Source: Leptothermofonsia sichuanensis E412
Lineage (GTDB): Bacteria > Cyanobacteriota > Cyanobacteriia > Leptolyngbyales > Leptolyngbyaceae
Length of the DNA stretch: 64,000 bases
Assembly (NCBI RefSeq): GCF_019891175.1
Contig: NZ_CP072600.1
Location: 1,116,001-1,180,000, forward strand
Direction of reading: 5' to 3'
Made by a program: the position numbers and the translations under genes. The notes under the pieces were generated by a model that saw only the letters and a list, made by a program, of their open reading frames with translations, did not search any database and was not told the DNA's origin. The stretch's first letter is position 1. Every line of letters starts with the position of its first letter. Below, piece after piece: positions 53,819 to 63,104 of this stretch.

Positions 53819-53914
53819 TTATAGTCCTTTTCAAGGGTGTGAAGTACAGTGGGGTGCGCCGCACCCCACTGTACTTCACACTCCCGTACTTTATTCAATT
53901 GAAAAACACTATAG
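53819..53914. repeat. C-family element C4 with a perfect 20-bp central palindrome
   Basis: Reverse orientation: TTATAGTCCTTTTCAAGGGT at the left and TTCAATTGAAAAACACTATA at the right. The centre holds GTGAAGTACAGTGGGGTGCG, one base, then its exact inverse complement. It lies 154 bp upstream of the RT-Cas1 start. Confidence 0.85.
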
Positions 53915-54067
53915 TCGCCAAAGCTACCGGGGGATGGGCCTTTAAAGCATCCTCTTAAGAAATGAGCTTTCCCCGTGAAAAAATTTCGTTCTTCATCCTT
54001 AATTTGAAGACCCCTCTTCAAAGTGGTTGCTTTACTGGAGTTGTCCCCTTGTGGTGAGAACTGCTCC

Positions 54068-56236
54068 ATGACCAACCCCATTTTGGAATTTCTCAGGGCT
54101 GACAATTTTGCCCTGTCCTGGAATAAGGTGGCAGCAAACCAGGGCTGCGCGGGGATAGATGGGGAAACCATCGCCCAGTTTAGCCAAGACCCAGAGCGCA
54201 GGCTGTCGGTGCTGCGGCAGCAGGTGGCCCACGGCACCTATCGCCCCCTACCCCTGCGACAGATTTTTATTCCCAAACCCCGCGGCGGCTGGCGCGAGTT
54301 GCAGGTGCCCAGTGTGCGCGATCGCATTGTGCAGCAAGCCCTGCTGAATGTGCTGCATCCCATGTTTGAGCCGCAGTTTGAGGGGTGCAGCTACGCCTAC
54401 CGGCCCGGGCGATCGCACAAAATGGCCGTCGAGCGCATTACGGCCCATCAGCGGCGCGGCTACCAGTGGGTGCTGGATGCCGACATCGTTAGCTATTTTG
54501 ACCACATTGGCCATGACCGGCTGCTGGCGGAGGTGGCAGAGCGGCTGCCAGTTGAAGGCAGACAGCAAAAGGCAACGCAATATCCAGCCAGGGCGCAGCG
54601 GTTGCAGACATGGCCCTCGGCAGAGTTTGTAGCGCTGGTGTTGCACCTGGTGCAGCAATGGCTATCGGTGGGCGTGCTGACACGGGAGGGGGTGTACTTT
54701 CCCCAGCGGGGCATCCCCCAGGGAGCCGTGATTTCGCCCCTGCTGGCCAATGTCTACCTGGATGACTTTGACGAGGCGATCGATGGCACCAAGCTGAAGC
54801 TGGTGCGCTACGCCGACGATTTTGTGGTGCTAGGGCGAAAACAGCAGCACGTTCAAGCCGCCAGGGAGCAAGTGTCGCAGCTTTTGGGGGAGATGGGGCT
54901 GGTCTTGCACCCTGACAAGACCCATCTCACCAATTTTGAAAAAGGGTTTCGGTTTTTGGGCCATGTGTTTAGCGGTGATCTGGTGCTGCCGATGAAAAAG
55001 GTGACAGGCCCCAGGCCACCGGATGAAACCAACGTCCGCTTGGGATCAGACCTGCGCCTGGTTCACACCGATGCGCCAGTGCAGAACACGCAGATGGAGC
55101 AGGCGATGCTGGCGGCGCTGAAAGCGTCCGACAAGCCCATACCGCCACCCCTGTTTGTGGTGCTGGGCTATCGGGTGCGCGAACCTGAACGGGTTGAAAT
55201 CACATCAAACGAAACAATTTGGAGGACGGGGATGTCAACGCTATATCTGGTGCACCAGGGCACCACGGTCAAAAAAGAGCAGGGCCGCTATGTGGTCAAG
55301 CTGCCCAAGGAGGAGGCACTGGAGATTCCGGTGCGGGAGGTGGAGCGGGTGCTGGTGTTTGGTAACATTCAGCTCACCACGGCGGTGATTGCTGAATGTC
55401 TGGAAAACCAGGTGCCGGTGGTGTTTATGTCCCAACTGGGCGACTATAAGGGCCACCTGTGGAGTGCAGAATACGACGACATCGGTACGGAATTGGTGCA
55501 GTATCAGCATCAGGGGGATGAGGGCTTTAAGCTGGCCACCGCCCGCGCCATTGTGGCGGGCAAGCTGGCCAATTCGCGCCAGCTCTTGCTGCGGCTCAAC
55601 CGCAAGCGCCAGCTTCCAGCGGTGGCCGAGGCAATTGCAGTCCTGGCAGAGTCGCTAGAGTCCAGCGTCCAGGCCGACAGCCTCAACAGCCTGCGGGGCT
55701 ATGAGGGGCTGGCCGCAGCCAAGTATTTCCGTGCCCTGGGGGCACTGATTGTCAATCCGGCCTTTACGTTTACCGATCGCAACCGCCGCCCGCCCAAAGA
55801 CCCGGTCAACTCACTGCTCAGCTTTGGCTACACGCTGCTGTTTAACAACGTCTTGAGTCTGCTGCTGGCAGAGGGGCTAAATCCCTACCTGGGCAACCTG
55901 CACGGGTCTGAGAAAAAGCAAACGTTTCTGGCCTTTGACCTGGTGGAGGAGTTTCGCTCGCCCGTGGTGGATAGCCTGGTGATGCGGCTGATCAACCAGA
56001 AGTTTTTGAAACCCACCGATTTCACCTGGCCCAATGCCGAGGGTGGCATCTACCTCAACGACGCTGCCCGCCGCCCTTTTCTCAAGCAGTTTGAAGAGCG
56101 GCTATCGCTAAAAGTGTCCCACCCCGATGTGGCAGAGCCAGTCTCCTACCGGCGGGTGATGCAACTCCAGGTGCAGCGCTACAAGCGAGCGTTGCTAGAG
56201 GGGGTGCCCTACGAAGCGTTTCGCAAGGTGAACTGA
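54068..56236 (+). CDS. cas1: Reverse transcriptase-Cas1 fusion
   Basis: 722 residues from the ATG at 54068 (an upstream ATG at 54023 adds 15 non-family residues). The N-terminal RT domain resembles group II intron RTs: GCAGIDG, IPKPRGGWRELQVPSVRDRI, catalytic Asp in DADIVSYFDHI (137-147), RGIPQGAVISPLLANVYLDD (around 214-233) and YADD at 248-251. A linker leads to Cas1 at about residue 389 (MSTLYLVHQGTTVKKEQG). Metal-binding residues look intact: Glu in GYEGLAAAKYF, His in GNLHGSEKK and Asp in AFDLVEEFR. RT-Cas1 proteins allow spacer acquisition from RNA in type III systems. No Cas6 domain is fused. The stop overlaps the cas2 start by one base. Confidence 0.95.
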   Translation: MTNPILEFLRADNFALSWNKVAANQGCAGIDGETIAQFSQDPERRLSVLRQQVAHGTYRPLPLRQIFIPKPRGGWRELQVPSVRDRIVQQALLNVLHPMFEPQFEGCSYAYRPGRSHKMAVERITAHQRRGYQWVLDADIVSYFDHIGHDRLLAEVAERLPVEGRQQKATQYPARAQRLQTWPSAEFVALVLHLVQQWLSVGVLTREGVYFPQRGIPQGAVISPLLANVYLDDFDEAIDGTKLKLVRYADDFVVLGRKQQHVQAAREQVSQLLGEMGLVLHPDKTHLTNFEKGFRFLGHVFSGDLVLPMKKVTGPRPPDETNVRLGSDLRLVHTDAPVQNTQMEQAMLAALKASDKPIPPPLFVVLGYRVREPERVEITSNETIWRTGMSTLYLVHQGTTVKKEQGRYVVKLPKEEALEIPVREVERVLVFGNIQLTTAVIAECLENQVPVVFMSQLGDYKGHLWSAEYDDIGTELVQYQHQGDEGFKLATARAIVAGKLANSRQLLLRLNRKRQLPAVAEAIAVLAESLESSVQADSLNSLRGYEGLAAAKYFRALGALIVNPAFTFTDRNRRPPKDPVNSLLSFGYTLLFNNVLSLLLAEGLNPYLGNLHGSEKKQTFLAFDLVEEFRSPVVDSLVMRLINQKFLKPTDFTWPNAEGGIYLNDAARRPFLKQFEERLSLKVSHPDVAEPVSYRRVMQLQVQRYKRALLEGVPYEAFRKVN

Positions 56237-56511
56237 TGCTGGTACTGGTGGTCTACGACATTCCCGACGACAGGCGGCGCACAAAACTGGCGACGTTTCT
56301 GGAGGGCTATGGGCGGCGCGTGCAAAAGAGCGTGTTTGAGTGCTTTTTGCCCCTGGCGGAGATGAAAACCCTCCAGCAGAAGGTGCAGCGGCGCATTAAG
56401 CCAGAAGAGGACAACGTCCGCTTTTACTGGATTCCAGCAGATGCACTGCCCAAAGTGCTGACCCTGGGCAGCGGCCCACCCGAACCGCCCCCAGAGTTTT
56501 ACATTATTTAA
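56236..56511 (+). CDS. cas2: Cas2
   Basis: 91 residues. It begins MLVLVVYDIPDDRRRTKLAT, with the conserved Asp at the end of strand 1 (VVYDIPDD), and contains GYGRRVQKSVFECFLPLAEM and RFYWIPADALPKVLTLG, standard for Cas2. The start overlaps the RT-Cas1 stop (TGATG), so the two are translated together. Cas2 dimer bridges two Cas1 dimers in the spacer integration complex. The array starts 250 bp downstream on the same side. Confidence 0.96.
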   Translation: MLVLVVYDIPDDRRRTKLATFLEGYGRRVQKSVFECFLPLAEMKTLQQKVQRRIKPEEDNVRFYWIPADALPKVLTLGSGPPEPPPEFYII

Positions 56512-56760
56512 CAATTGCTGGTCGTTTTTTGAGCAGACCTGGATTATGATGAGCCTGTTGGCAATTACCGCCATAGGTTGGCTGAACCTTGAAAACCGCA
56601 TGACTTCGTTGACCTATGGCGATGGTTTGCCCCATAAGGGTTTCAGCCATCGAAGTCTCCTAATTTTTGGGCCTTCGTGCCCTGATTTTTAGGTCAAACG
56701 TGACCTATGGAGATTGAGGCTACTGAACCTCTCAACCTGTAAAGGTTCCAGGAGGCTACC
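56512..56760 (+). promoter_or_regulatory. CRISPR leader
   Basis: 249 bp between cas2 and the first repeat, which end in intact repeats at this side while the far end is truncated, so this is the leader. It contains a 10-bp inverted repeat CGCCATAGGT (56569-56578) and ACCTATGGCG (56612-56621), and the second arm's GACCTATGG recurs directly at 56702-56710. These could be binding sites for integration factors or an array promoter element. Confidence 0.65.
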
Positions 56761-58506
56761 CTTTCCCAACCACTTCCCCGCAAGGGGACGGAAACGACTT
56801 CACTGTGGGGGTTTGAGAGCTTCACAATTAAACTTTCCCAACCACTTCCCCGCAAGGGGACGGAAACATCACGGTGCTCAGTCAACTTTCTTTTTGATTT
56901 AGATACAGGTCTTTCCCAACCACTTCCCCGCAAGGGGACGGAAACCTAATAGAAGGAACACTTAGAGATATGGCTACTCTACCAACTTTCCCAACCACTT
57001 CCCCGCAAGGGGACGGAAACCCCAGGGTTTGGAGGTGTTCGACCAGACGCCAACAAGCTTTCCCAACCACTTCCCCGCAAGGGGACGGAAACAGTCCCCA
57101 AAAGGGACCATGCTGGACAAAATAGAAAGCTTTCCCAACCACTTCCCCGCAAGGGGACGGAAACAAGGAACGGGGGTTGTAAGTCATGCAGATCAAGAAC
57201 TTTCCCAACCACTTCCCCGCAAGGGGACGGAAACTGCAACTACTTAAAGTCAGAGGGTTAACTCACCTGGCTAGGCTTTCCCAACCACTTCCCCGCAAGG
57301 GGACGGAAACGATGTGATGACCTGTCACAAACTACTGGGACTCAAGCCTTTCCCAACCACTTCCCCGCAAGGGGACGGAAACTCTCCAACCTTAACGCCA
57401 TATTCGTCCAGTGCTTTGACGATTCTTTCCCAACCACTTCCCCGCAAGGGGACGGAAACCAACGGGTAGCACCGGCTGTAGTGCCTAGTGGGGGAGTCTT
57501 TCCCAACCACTTCCCCGCAAGGGGACGGAAACACCTTGTAACGCTTTAGCAAAACGATTGCCCAACTTTGGACTTTCCCAACCACTTCCCCGCAAGGGGA
57601 CGGAAACTTGGGGTCTGAATGGACAAGTTACCTTGGTTAGGCAACACGATCTTTCCCAACCACTTCCCCGCAAGGGGACGGAAACTTCTCACGCCATGCG
57701 TAGTAGTGAGCATAGCCAAGGATCTTTCCCAACCACTTCCCCGCAAGGGGACGGAAACAGGTACTCCGGCAGATTCTAACTGCTTCTGGAAAGATTCTTT
57801 CCCAACCACTTCCCCGCAAGGGGACGGAAACCAAATTAAACAGCATATTTTTGTTTTGTTACTTAACTAACTCCTTTCCCAACCACTTCCCCGCAAGGGG
57901 ACGGAAACTTTATCAACAAAATCTCTTACGAGCCAATCAGGCAGCTCCTTTCCCAACCACTTCCCCGCAAGGGGACGGAAACGACGTGGCGGAGCGTTTT
58001 GCACGCCCGCCAGTACGATAACTTTCCCAACCACTTCCCCGCAAGGGGACGGAAACTTCGAGTATCAAGTATTAGCTCACCAACGGTTATTAGAATCTTT
58101 CCCAACCACTTCCCCGCAAGGGGACGGAAACTACACCTCTATGTCGTGAGGTGTGAGATTTACGAACATAAACTTTCCCAACCACTTCCCCGCAAGGGGA
58201 CGGAAACGAGGGTCTTCCTTGTTGAGGACAGTGATGTTCGGAAAAGACACCTTTCCCAACCACTTCCCCGCAAGGGGACGGAAACGCAAACTCGAGCTTC
58301 GCCAGATATGCACCAGAGCCAGACTCTTTCCCAACCACTTCCCCGCAAGGGGACGGAAACAATCCATTGCATAGCTGAGGAGAGAATTCCAGGTTTCTGC
58401 ACTCTTTCCCAACCACTTCCCCGCAAGGGGACGGAAACTTTCCGGGTTTGCCCCGGAAACAAGCCATCCTAGGAATTGGAAACTTTCCCAACCACTTCCC
58501 CGCAAG
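56761..58506 (+). CRISPR. CRISPR array, 23 full repeats, 23 spacers and a truncated terminal repeat
   Basis: The repeat is 35 bp, beginning CTTTCCCAACCACTTCCCCG and ending AAGGGGACGGAAAC, with a CCCC-GCAA-GGGG hairpin. Repeat starts: 56761, 56833, 56911, 56986, 57058, 57130, 57200, 57276, 57348, 57425, 57498, 57573, 57651, 57724, 57797, 57874, 57948, 58022, 58097, 58173, 58251, 58326, 58404, and a last one at 58483 cut after 24 bases. Spacers are 35-44 bp, variable as in type III arrays. The ACGGAAAC end would form the crRNA 5' handle for rightward transcription. All full repeats appear identical. No spacer was seen to match elsewhere in the window by eye. Confidence 0.98.
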
Positions 58507-58792
58507 CGATTATGTTGAATGTCCAAGCATCCAAAGAATATTTGAGGAACTCAATCAAATAGTCTTTGAGAACAATTGAAAGCACAATAAATGGTTGGCT
58601 TACCTATCTGGTTAAGCCACACTATCGTTCACATCAGAAGCGACGAAATTGAGTTGTAGCGGCGATTCACTCGCTGCCAATCAGAAAACCAAAGTGAACA
58701 GCTTAGTGACTTACTTTTGCTAGTAATTGATACGTTCTGGTTCTGGTATTGACACAATCATAACCATGAGCGTCAATACCACCTCTAATCGC
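58507..58792. other. Region between the array end and the transposase remnant
   Basis: 286 bp. It begins right at the broken last repeat. The plus strand has a short coding-like fragment just after the break (ECPSIQRIFEELNQIVFENN then stop). I cannot assign a family. The rest may be the end of the IS110-type element. Confidence 0.4.
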
Positions 58793-59515
<723 letters not shown>

Positions 59516-59569
59516 CGGACGGTTTTATAGAACCAGGGGGTTCACGGTCTACCACTCTCTCAACATACC

Positions 59570-59582
59570 AGGGGACGGAAGC
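59570..59582 (+). repeat. Possible displaced 3' part of a CRISPR repeat
   Basis: AGGGGACGGAAGC matches the last 13 bases of the CRISPR repeat at 12 positions. The last array repeat is cut after ...CCCCGCAAG at 58506, so the two pieces could be halves of one repeat separated by the IS110-type sequence. Confidence 0.35.
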
Positions 59583-59703
59583 AACGGAGGCAACGGAGGC
59601 AACGGAGGCAACGGATAAGTGAATTGTTAGTTGAAATTATCGCTTTCCAGTAATCGACAGGAAATCTTGATGCAACGGAGGCAACGGATAAGTGAATTGT
59701 TAG
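59581..59703 (+). repeat. 9-bp tandem repeat GCAACGGAG and a second copy of its flank
   Basis: Units at 59581, 59590, 59599 and 59608 (last unit GCAACGGA), followed by TAAGTGAATTGTTAG (59616-59630). The pattern returns at 59672-59703 with two units and the same TAAGTGAATTGTTAG. It may reflect slipped replication. Confidence 0.75.
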
Positions 59704-59807
59704 AGATGTGGATTTGTTTACTCAACTCAGTTTTTTACCCATTCGCCATCCACTGGTTGAATTCATTGCTCATTCATCACTATCAATCTCACCCACTCGG
59801 ACCCTTT

Positions 59808-59903
59808 CCATCCGCTGCCCCATCCGCTGCCCCATCCGCTGCCCCATCCGCTGCCCCATCCGCTGCCCCATCCGCTGCCCCATCCGCTGCCCCATCCGCT
59901 GCC
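59808..59903 (+). repeat. 12-bp tandem repeat, eight perfect units
   Basis: CCATCCGCTGCC repeated eight times without a mismatch. In the frame of the downstream gene it would encode Pro-Ser-Ala-Ala repeats, but the gene's likely start is further downstream. Confidence 0.95.
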
Positions 59904-59954
59904 CATCGCTCCAAACTGGGTACTCTATCAGCAGCACTAGACTTTGCATCTACC

Positions 59955-60392
59955 ATGACTAATGAACCCATTCCTCATCAGGACATCACCTACCGCATCA
60001 TCGGCGCAGCCATGAAAGTCCACCGCAACACCCCACGTGGACTGCGGGAAAAGCATTATCAGCGGGCATTAACAATTGCAATGCGTGAAGATGGATTACT
60101 GGTTGAAGAGGAATATCGCCTTGAAATTTATAACGGGAAAACTTGGTTGGGACGACTGTACCTCGATCATTGGGTCAATGATTGTATTGTGGTTGAAGAT
60201 AAAGCTGTTTCTCGTTGTATGGGTGATGATGAAATTGCCCAGGTAATCAGTTATCTGGCGGCAACTCAAGCACCAGTCGGATTGTTGCTCAACTTTGGAC
60301 GATCGCGCCTGGAATACAAACGCATCCTCCCTCCTAAAGCGGTTCAGGATTGGCAAGGAGCGATCGCCAAATACCTATGGATACCTCATTAG
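59955..60392 (+). CDS. GxxExxY family protein (PDDEXK_3)
   Basis: 145 residues from the ATG at 59955 (MTNEPIPHQDITYRIIGAAM). The family motif is GLREKHYQRAL (G-x-x-E-x-x-Y variant), followed by nuclease-fold residues EEEYRLEIYNGKTWLGRLYL, DHWVNDCIVVEDKAV and YLAATQAPVGLLLNFG. This is the PDDEXK_3/GxxExxY family, which has a restriction-endonuclease-like fold and unknown function; it is often mobile and found near repeats. The longer frame from 59631 would fuse eight Pro-Ser-Ala-Ala repeats to its N-terminus; the upstream start has no good ribosome site, so I prefer the shorter form. Confidence 0.85.
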   Translation: MTNEPIPHQDITYRIIGAAMKVHRNTPRGLREKHYQRALTIAMREDGLLVEEEYRLEIYNGKTWLGRLYLDHWVNDCIVVEDKAVSRCMGDDEIAQVISYLAATQAPVGLLLNFGRSRLEYKRILPPKAVQDWQGAIAKYLWIPH

Positions 60393-60456
60393 CATCAGCA
60401 TTGACTCATTCCTGTCATTATCTGACTACGTCGCTTGAGTCAGTTGCGCTAAAAAA

Positions 60457-60585
60457 TCATAAAAAATGGTACTCCGTCTCCAGTCTTCCTCGTCTTATCT
60501 CCCTGGGAAACGGCTGCTTGCAATGCAGTTTGAATTTTGCCAGCCCTTTGTTGAGCCTGGCAACCAGAACATTATATTTACTCAT
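60457..60585 (-). pseudogene. Second gene of a possible coupled two-gene remnant
   Basis: A 42-residue frame starting MSKYNVLVARLNKGLAKFKL, whose ATG overlaps the stop of the previous small frame (ATGA). It may be the N-terminal stub of a helical partner protein (HI0074/HepT-like nucleotidyltransferase-binding type); this is only a weak resemblance. It stops early. Confidence 0.25.
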
Positions 60586-60707
60586 AGTTCCAGCCTGTGA
60601 GCGATCGCGGCTAAAATCTCTGGATTGGCGTACCGCTCCTCAACCAGATCAATGTCAAAATCACTCAATGCAAGTAGTTGTCCTGGCGATCCATAATCGT
60701 TGCCCAT
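60582..60707 (-). pseudogene. First gene of a possible coupled two-gene remnant (nucleotidyltransferase-like)
   Basis: A 41-residue frame: MGNDYGSPGQLLALSDFDID and on to LAAIAHRLEL. GS followed by SDFDIDLV resembles the GSxxxx..SDxDL active site of minimal nucleotidyltransferases (MntA type). The rest of such a protein is absent. The ATGA overlap with the next frame is typical of MNT/HEPN pairs. Weak evidence. Confidence 0.25.
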
Positions 60708-60790
60708 CCGACCCAACTCATATCTCAACTCATATTCGGCACATCATTACTCAGATTCGTACTTCAGGTTTTCTGTTGCCAGAAATGGGA

Positions 60791-60813
60791 AACCCCGCTT
60801 TGTGAGCGGGTTT
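60791..60813 (-). terminator. Possible terminator downstream of tRNA-Pro
   Basis: Hairpin AAACCCGCT-CACAA-AGCGGGGTT on the minus strand, 8 bp after the tRNA 3' end. There is no strong T run, so it could instead be a processing or stability structure. Confidence 0.4.
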
Positions 60814-60820
60814 CAATCAA

Positions 60821-60894
60821 TCGGGATGACTGGATTCGAACCAGCGGCCCCTTCGTCCCGAACGAAGTGCGCTACCAAGCTGCGCTACATCCCG
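60821..60894 (-). tRNA. tRNA-Pro (anticodon CGG)
   Basis: 74 nt on the minus strand. The acceptor stem CGGGATG pairs perfectly with CATCCCG, the D arm has GCGC...AGCTTGGTA, the anticodon stem-loop is CTTCG-TTCGGGA-CGAAG with anticodon CGG, and the T loop is TTCGAAT. The discriminator base is A. No CCA is encoded, usual for cyanobacteria. Confidence 0.95.
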
Positions 60895-61025
60895 CTATCG
60901 TTATGCAGTATCCTGCACTGTACCTGATCTGGGTTATACCAGACCATCAATTTATTGTATCACCTGAGCCGGGGATGTCTCCTGAAACAGGGGTTAATTC
61001 AAACAGGCATGAACCTGGAGCAGAG

Positions 61026-61118
61026 GGGGTGTTGCTGAATAGACGCAGTGAATTGAAAGTCTTCAAGTCAAGCAATCTTTAACTCATACCCAGTATTTAT
61101 ACTCGAATCAGCCACCCC
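61026..61118. repeat. A-family miniature element, copy A5
   Basis: From GGGGTGTTGCTGAATAG to AATCAGCCACCCC, inverted ends. The interior has ACTCATACCCAGTATTTATA, slightly longer than other copies. It lies just before the stop codon side of the next minus-strand gene. Confidence 0.7.
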
Positions 61119-61127
61119 AGAAAGAGG

Positions 61128-63017
61128 TTAGTTGATGGGGTTGAAAGAGCCGACCAGATCCGTTGCACCCGCATTGTAAACCTCGATGGGCATTCCAGCA
61201 TTGTTGGAAATGGTCTGAAGGGCTGATTGGAGTGTATCGACATGGTTCACAGCACCGCCTAAGATGCCATAGTTGCCTGACTGCCCCGCAGAGAATGCCT
61301 GCTTCAAGGCATTTTCATAGGCAGGCGTGAACTGGACTCGAATGACGTTATGCAGAACCAGATAGGTACAGGTTCTGGGAGAACCGGCACAAATTCGGTT
61401 CAGGTCGTCGCGCAGCTTCTGTTGCGAAACGACTACCCGGAGTTGAGCTTCTGCCTGCTGTAAAGCAGCCCTGTAGGTAGGAACCAGCTTTTGCGCCGGG
61501 TCATAGAAAGCGGTGTTTTCGGCAATCTGTTCAATCTGGTTTAAAGCGCTGCGCCAGTTGGTGACAGCAAGTGTCCACTGGTTTTGTTGCTGAAACCGTT
61601 CTGCTTTTTGACCCAGGTTCACGGCTTGTTGATAGGCAGTCTGGGCCCGTTGTTCACGGGTGACGCGATCGCCCGCGATCGCCCGTTTGGTTCCGTAATC
61701 TGCCAGTAACTCCTGAGCGGTTGAGAAACTGGTCGTCGTATTGGGAATTTGCTTCAAAGCATCGATGGCTACCTGCCAGGTCACCTGTACCTGCTGCCAG
61801 TTTTCAATGGATTGGGCAATTCCCTGCCGGGTCAGGGCTATGCTTGCCGTAGATTTGGCCGCGGCCAGCTTTTTCTGAGCCTGCTGTTCTGCTGCCAGAT
61901 ATTGCTCAACCATAAGCAAATTTTCCCGATAGAGGGGCAGGCGCTTTTGGGTAAAGGCATAGAGTGGCGATGCCGGCGGAATGGCTTCCAGTTGAGCGAT
62001 CGCGCTTCTCCAGAGTGCCTGGACCCGTTGCCACTCGGTGACTGAAAGCGGCAGACTTCGTCCCTGGTGCATGGCCTCATCGGCTTTGCTTTCCGCTGAC
62101 AGCACCCCATCAATCTGGCTCATCTGGGTCTGGTCATTCCGTAAGATTGCCTGAGCTGCCCCATATTGCCCGGACCAGAGGGGAATTTTGGTCAAGCGTT
62201 GACTTGCCAGGTTTAACTGCTGCTTTGCCTGCCGCAAGTCCTGTTCAGATGCGGCAGCAAGTAACAGGCGGTTGGCATCCTGGCTGGTTGCCTCAGCTAC
62301 CTCAAACGGTTCACAGGAACTGATGAAGCAGGGACGGGACACCATCAAGATACCGCCAATAAAGGAGACAAGGCTGACCCCTACTGCGGCTGCGCCCCAC
62401 AGAATCCATTGCGATCGCCCCCCTCGCTCCTCAACCCCCTCAACTGGCGGCACAGGGTTCTCGGATTCCAGGGTTTCCCTGGCGATGTCTCTCGCTTCCA
62501 GTCCAGATTCAGAGTCCAGAACAAGGAGCTGGTCCAGATCGATTTCGGTTTCCTGGCGATCCAGAGAGGAGTCCAGATCGGGTGAAACGCCAGCGGGTAG
62601 TTCTGGCGTTTCAGAATCCCTAACGGCCTGATCGGCAAGCTCCGTGTCCGATGAATCAGAGGTAGCCAGGTTGAATTTATGAAATGCGTAGGGTTGCCGT
62701 TGCCCCAACCGTCTGAGATAGAGTTTGACCTGGGCGGATGGCGACAACGGAGTAGACCCAACTCCAGTTTCAACAGATCCCGCTACAAAAACCTGAATTG
62801 CCTGCTCCAGTGCGGCAAAAAGTGCTGGCTCACTGGGTTGCTCATCGGGGGCGTGCTGACTCAAGACCATAAGATCCCCCCGCCTGACCACACACTGGAC
62901 CTGAAAGGGAATTCCCTGGGGCAGGGACAGCAAAAAATCCTGCAACTGGTGCGCCAATTGCGACAAGCCCTCCGGATGAGCCAGAGTTGCAGACCGGGTT
63001 AGAACGTCTGTAGTCAT
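61128..63017 (-). CDS. Membrane protein with long helical repeats, next to pilQ
   Basis: 629 residues from the ATG at 63017; the frame runs to 63098 but MTTDVLTRSATLAHPEGLSQ is the better start. The N-terminal domain (about 1-110) is soluble, then an acidic linker (about 115-200), a transmembrane helix (about 205-230; ILWGAAAVGVSLVSFIGGIL), and a long coiled, tetratricopeptide-like region (about 240-520) of several copies of a pattern like W-x-x-A-x-x-x-L-x-x-I-P with Y/F-x-x-A-Q. The C-terminus includes RICAGSPRTCTYLVLHNVIR and a final small domain. It follows pilQ by 87 bp on the same strand and may belong to the pilus operon. Not recognised as a named protein. Confidence 0.6.
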   Translation of the reverse strand: MTTDVLTRSATLAHPEGLSQLAHQLQDFLLSLPQGIPFQVQCVVRRGDLMVLSQHAPDEQPSEPALFAALEQAIQVFVAGSVETGVGSTPLSPSAQVKLYLRRLGQRQPYAFHKFNLATSDSSDTELADQAVRDSETPELPAGVSPDLDSSLDRQETEIDLDQLLVLDSESGLEARDIARETLESENPVPPVEGVEERGGRSQWILWGAAAVGVSLVSFIGGILMVSRPCFISSCEPFEVAEATSQDANRLLLAAASEQDLRQAKQQLNLASQRLTKIPLWSGQYGAAQAILRNDQTQMSQIDGVLSAESKADEAMHQGRSLPLSVTEWQRVQALWRSAIAQLEAIPPASPLYAFTQKRLPLYRENLLMVEQYLAAEQQAQKKLAAAKSTASIALTRQGIAQSIENWQQVQVTWQVAIDALKQIPNTTTSFSTAQELLADYGTKRAIAGDRVTREQRAQTAYQQAVNLGQKAERFQQQNQWTLAVTNWRSALNQIEQIAENTAFYDPAQKLVPTYRAALQQAEAQLRVVVSQQKLRDDLNRICAGSPRTCTYLVLHNVIRVQFTPAYENALKQAFSAGQSGNYGILGGAVNHVDTLQSALQTISNNAGMPIEVYNAGATDLVGSFNPIN

Positions 63018-63104
63018 ACTTGAGGGAAATGGAATGCAGCCAGGAAACAAAAAAACGGCTGAATGAGCTGAAAAGCAACCCATCCAGCCGGTTCGCAATA
63101 CCAG

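Noticed and set aside
56694-58526. Many overlapping open frames on both strands of the CRISPR array (peptides with repeated SVPLRGSGWE or FPNHFPARGRK words)
   Set aside because: They are translations of the 35-bp repeat and spacers, with no ribosome sites and no relation to known proteins.
59789-59971. Minus-strand frame encoding a GAADGAADG repeat
   Set aside because: It is the antisense reading of the 12-bp tandem repeat, not a gene.
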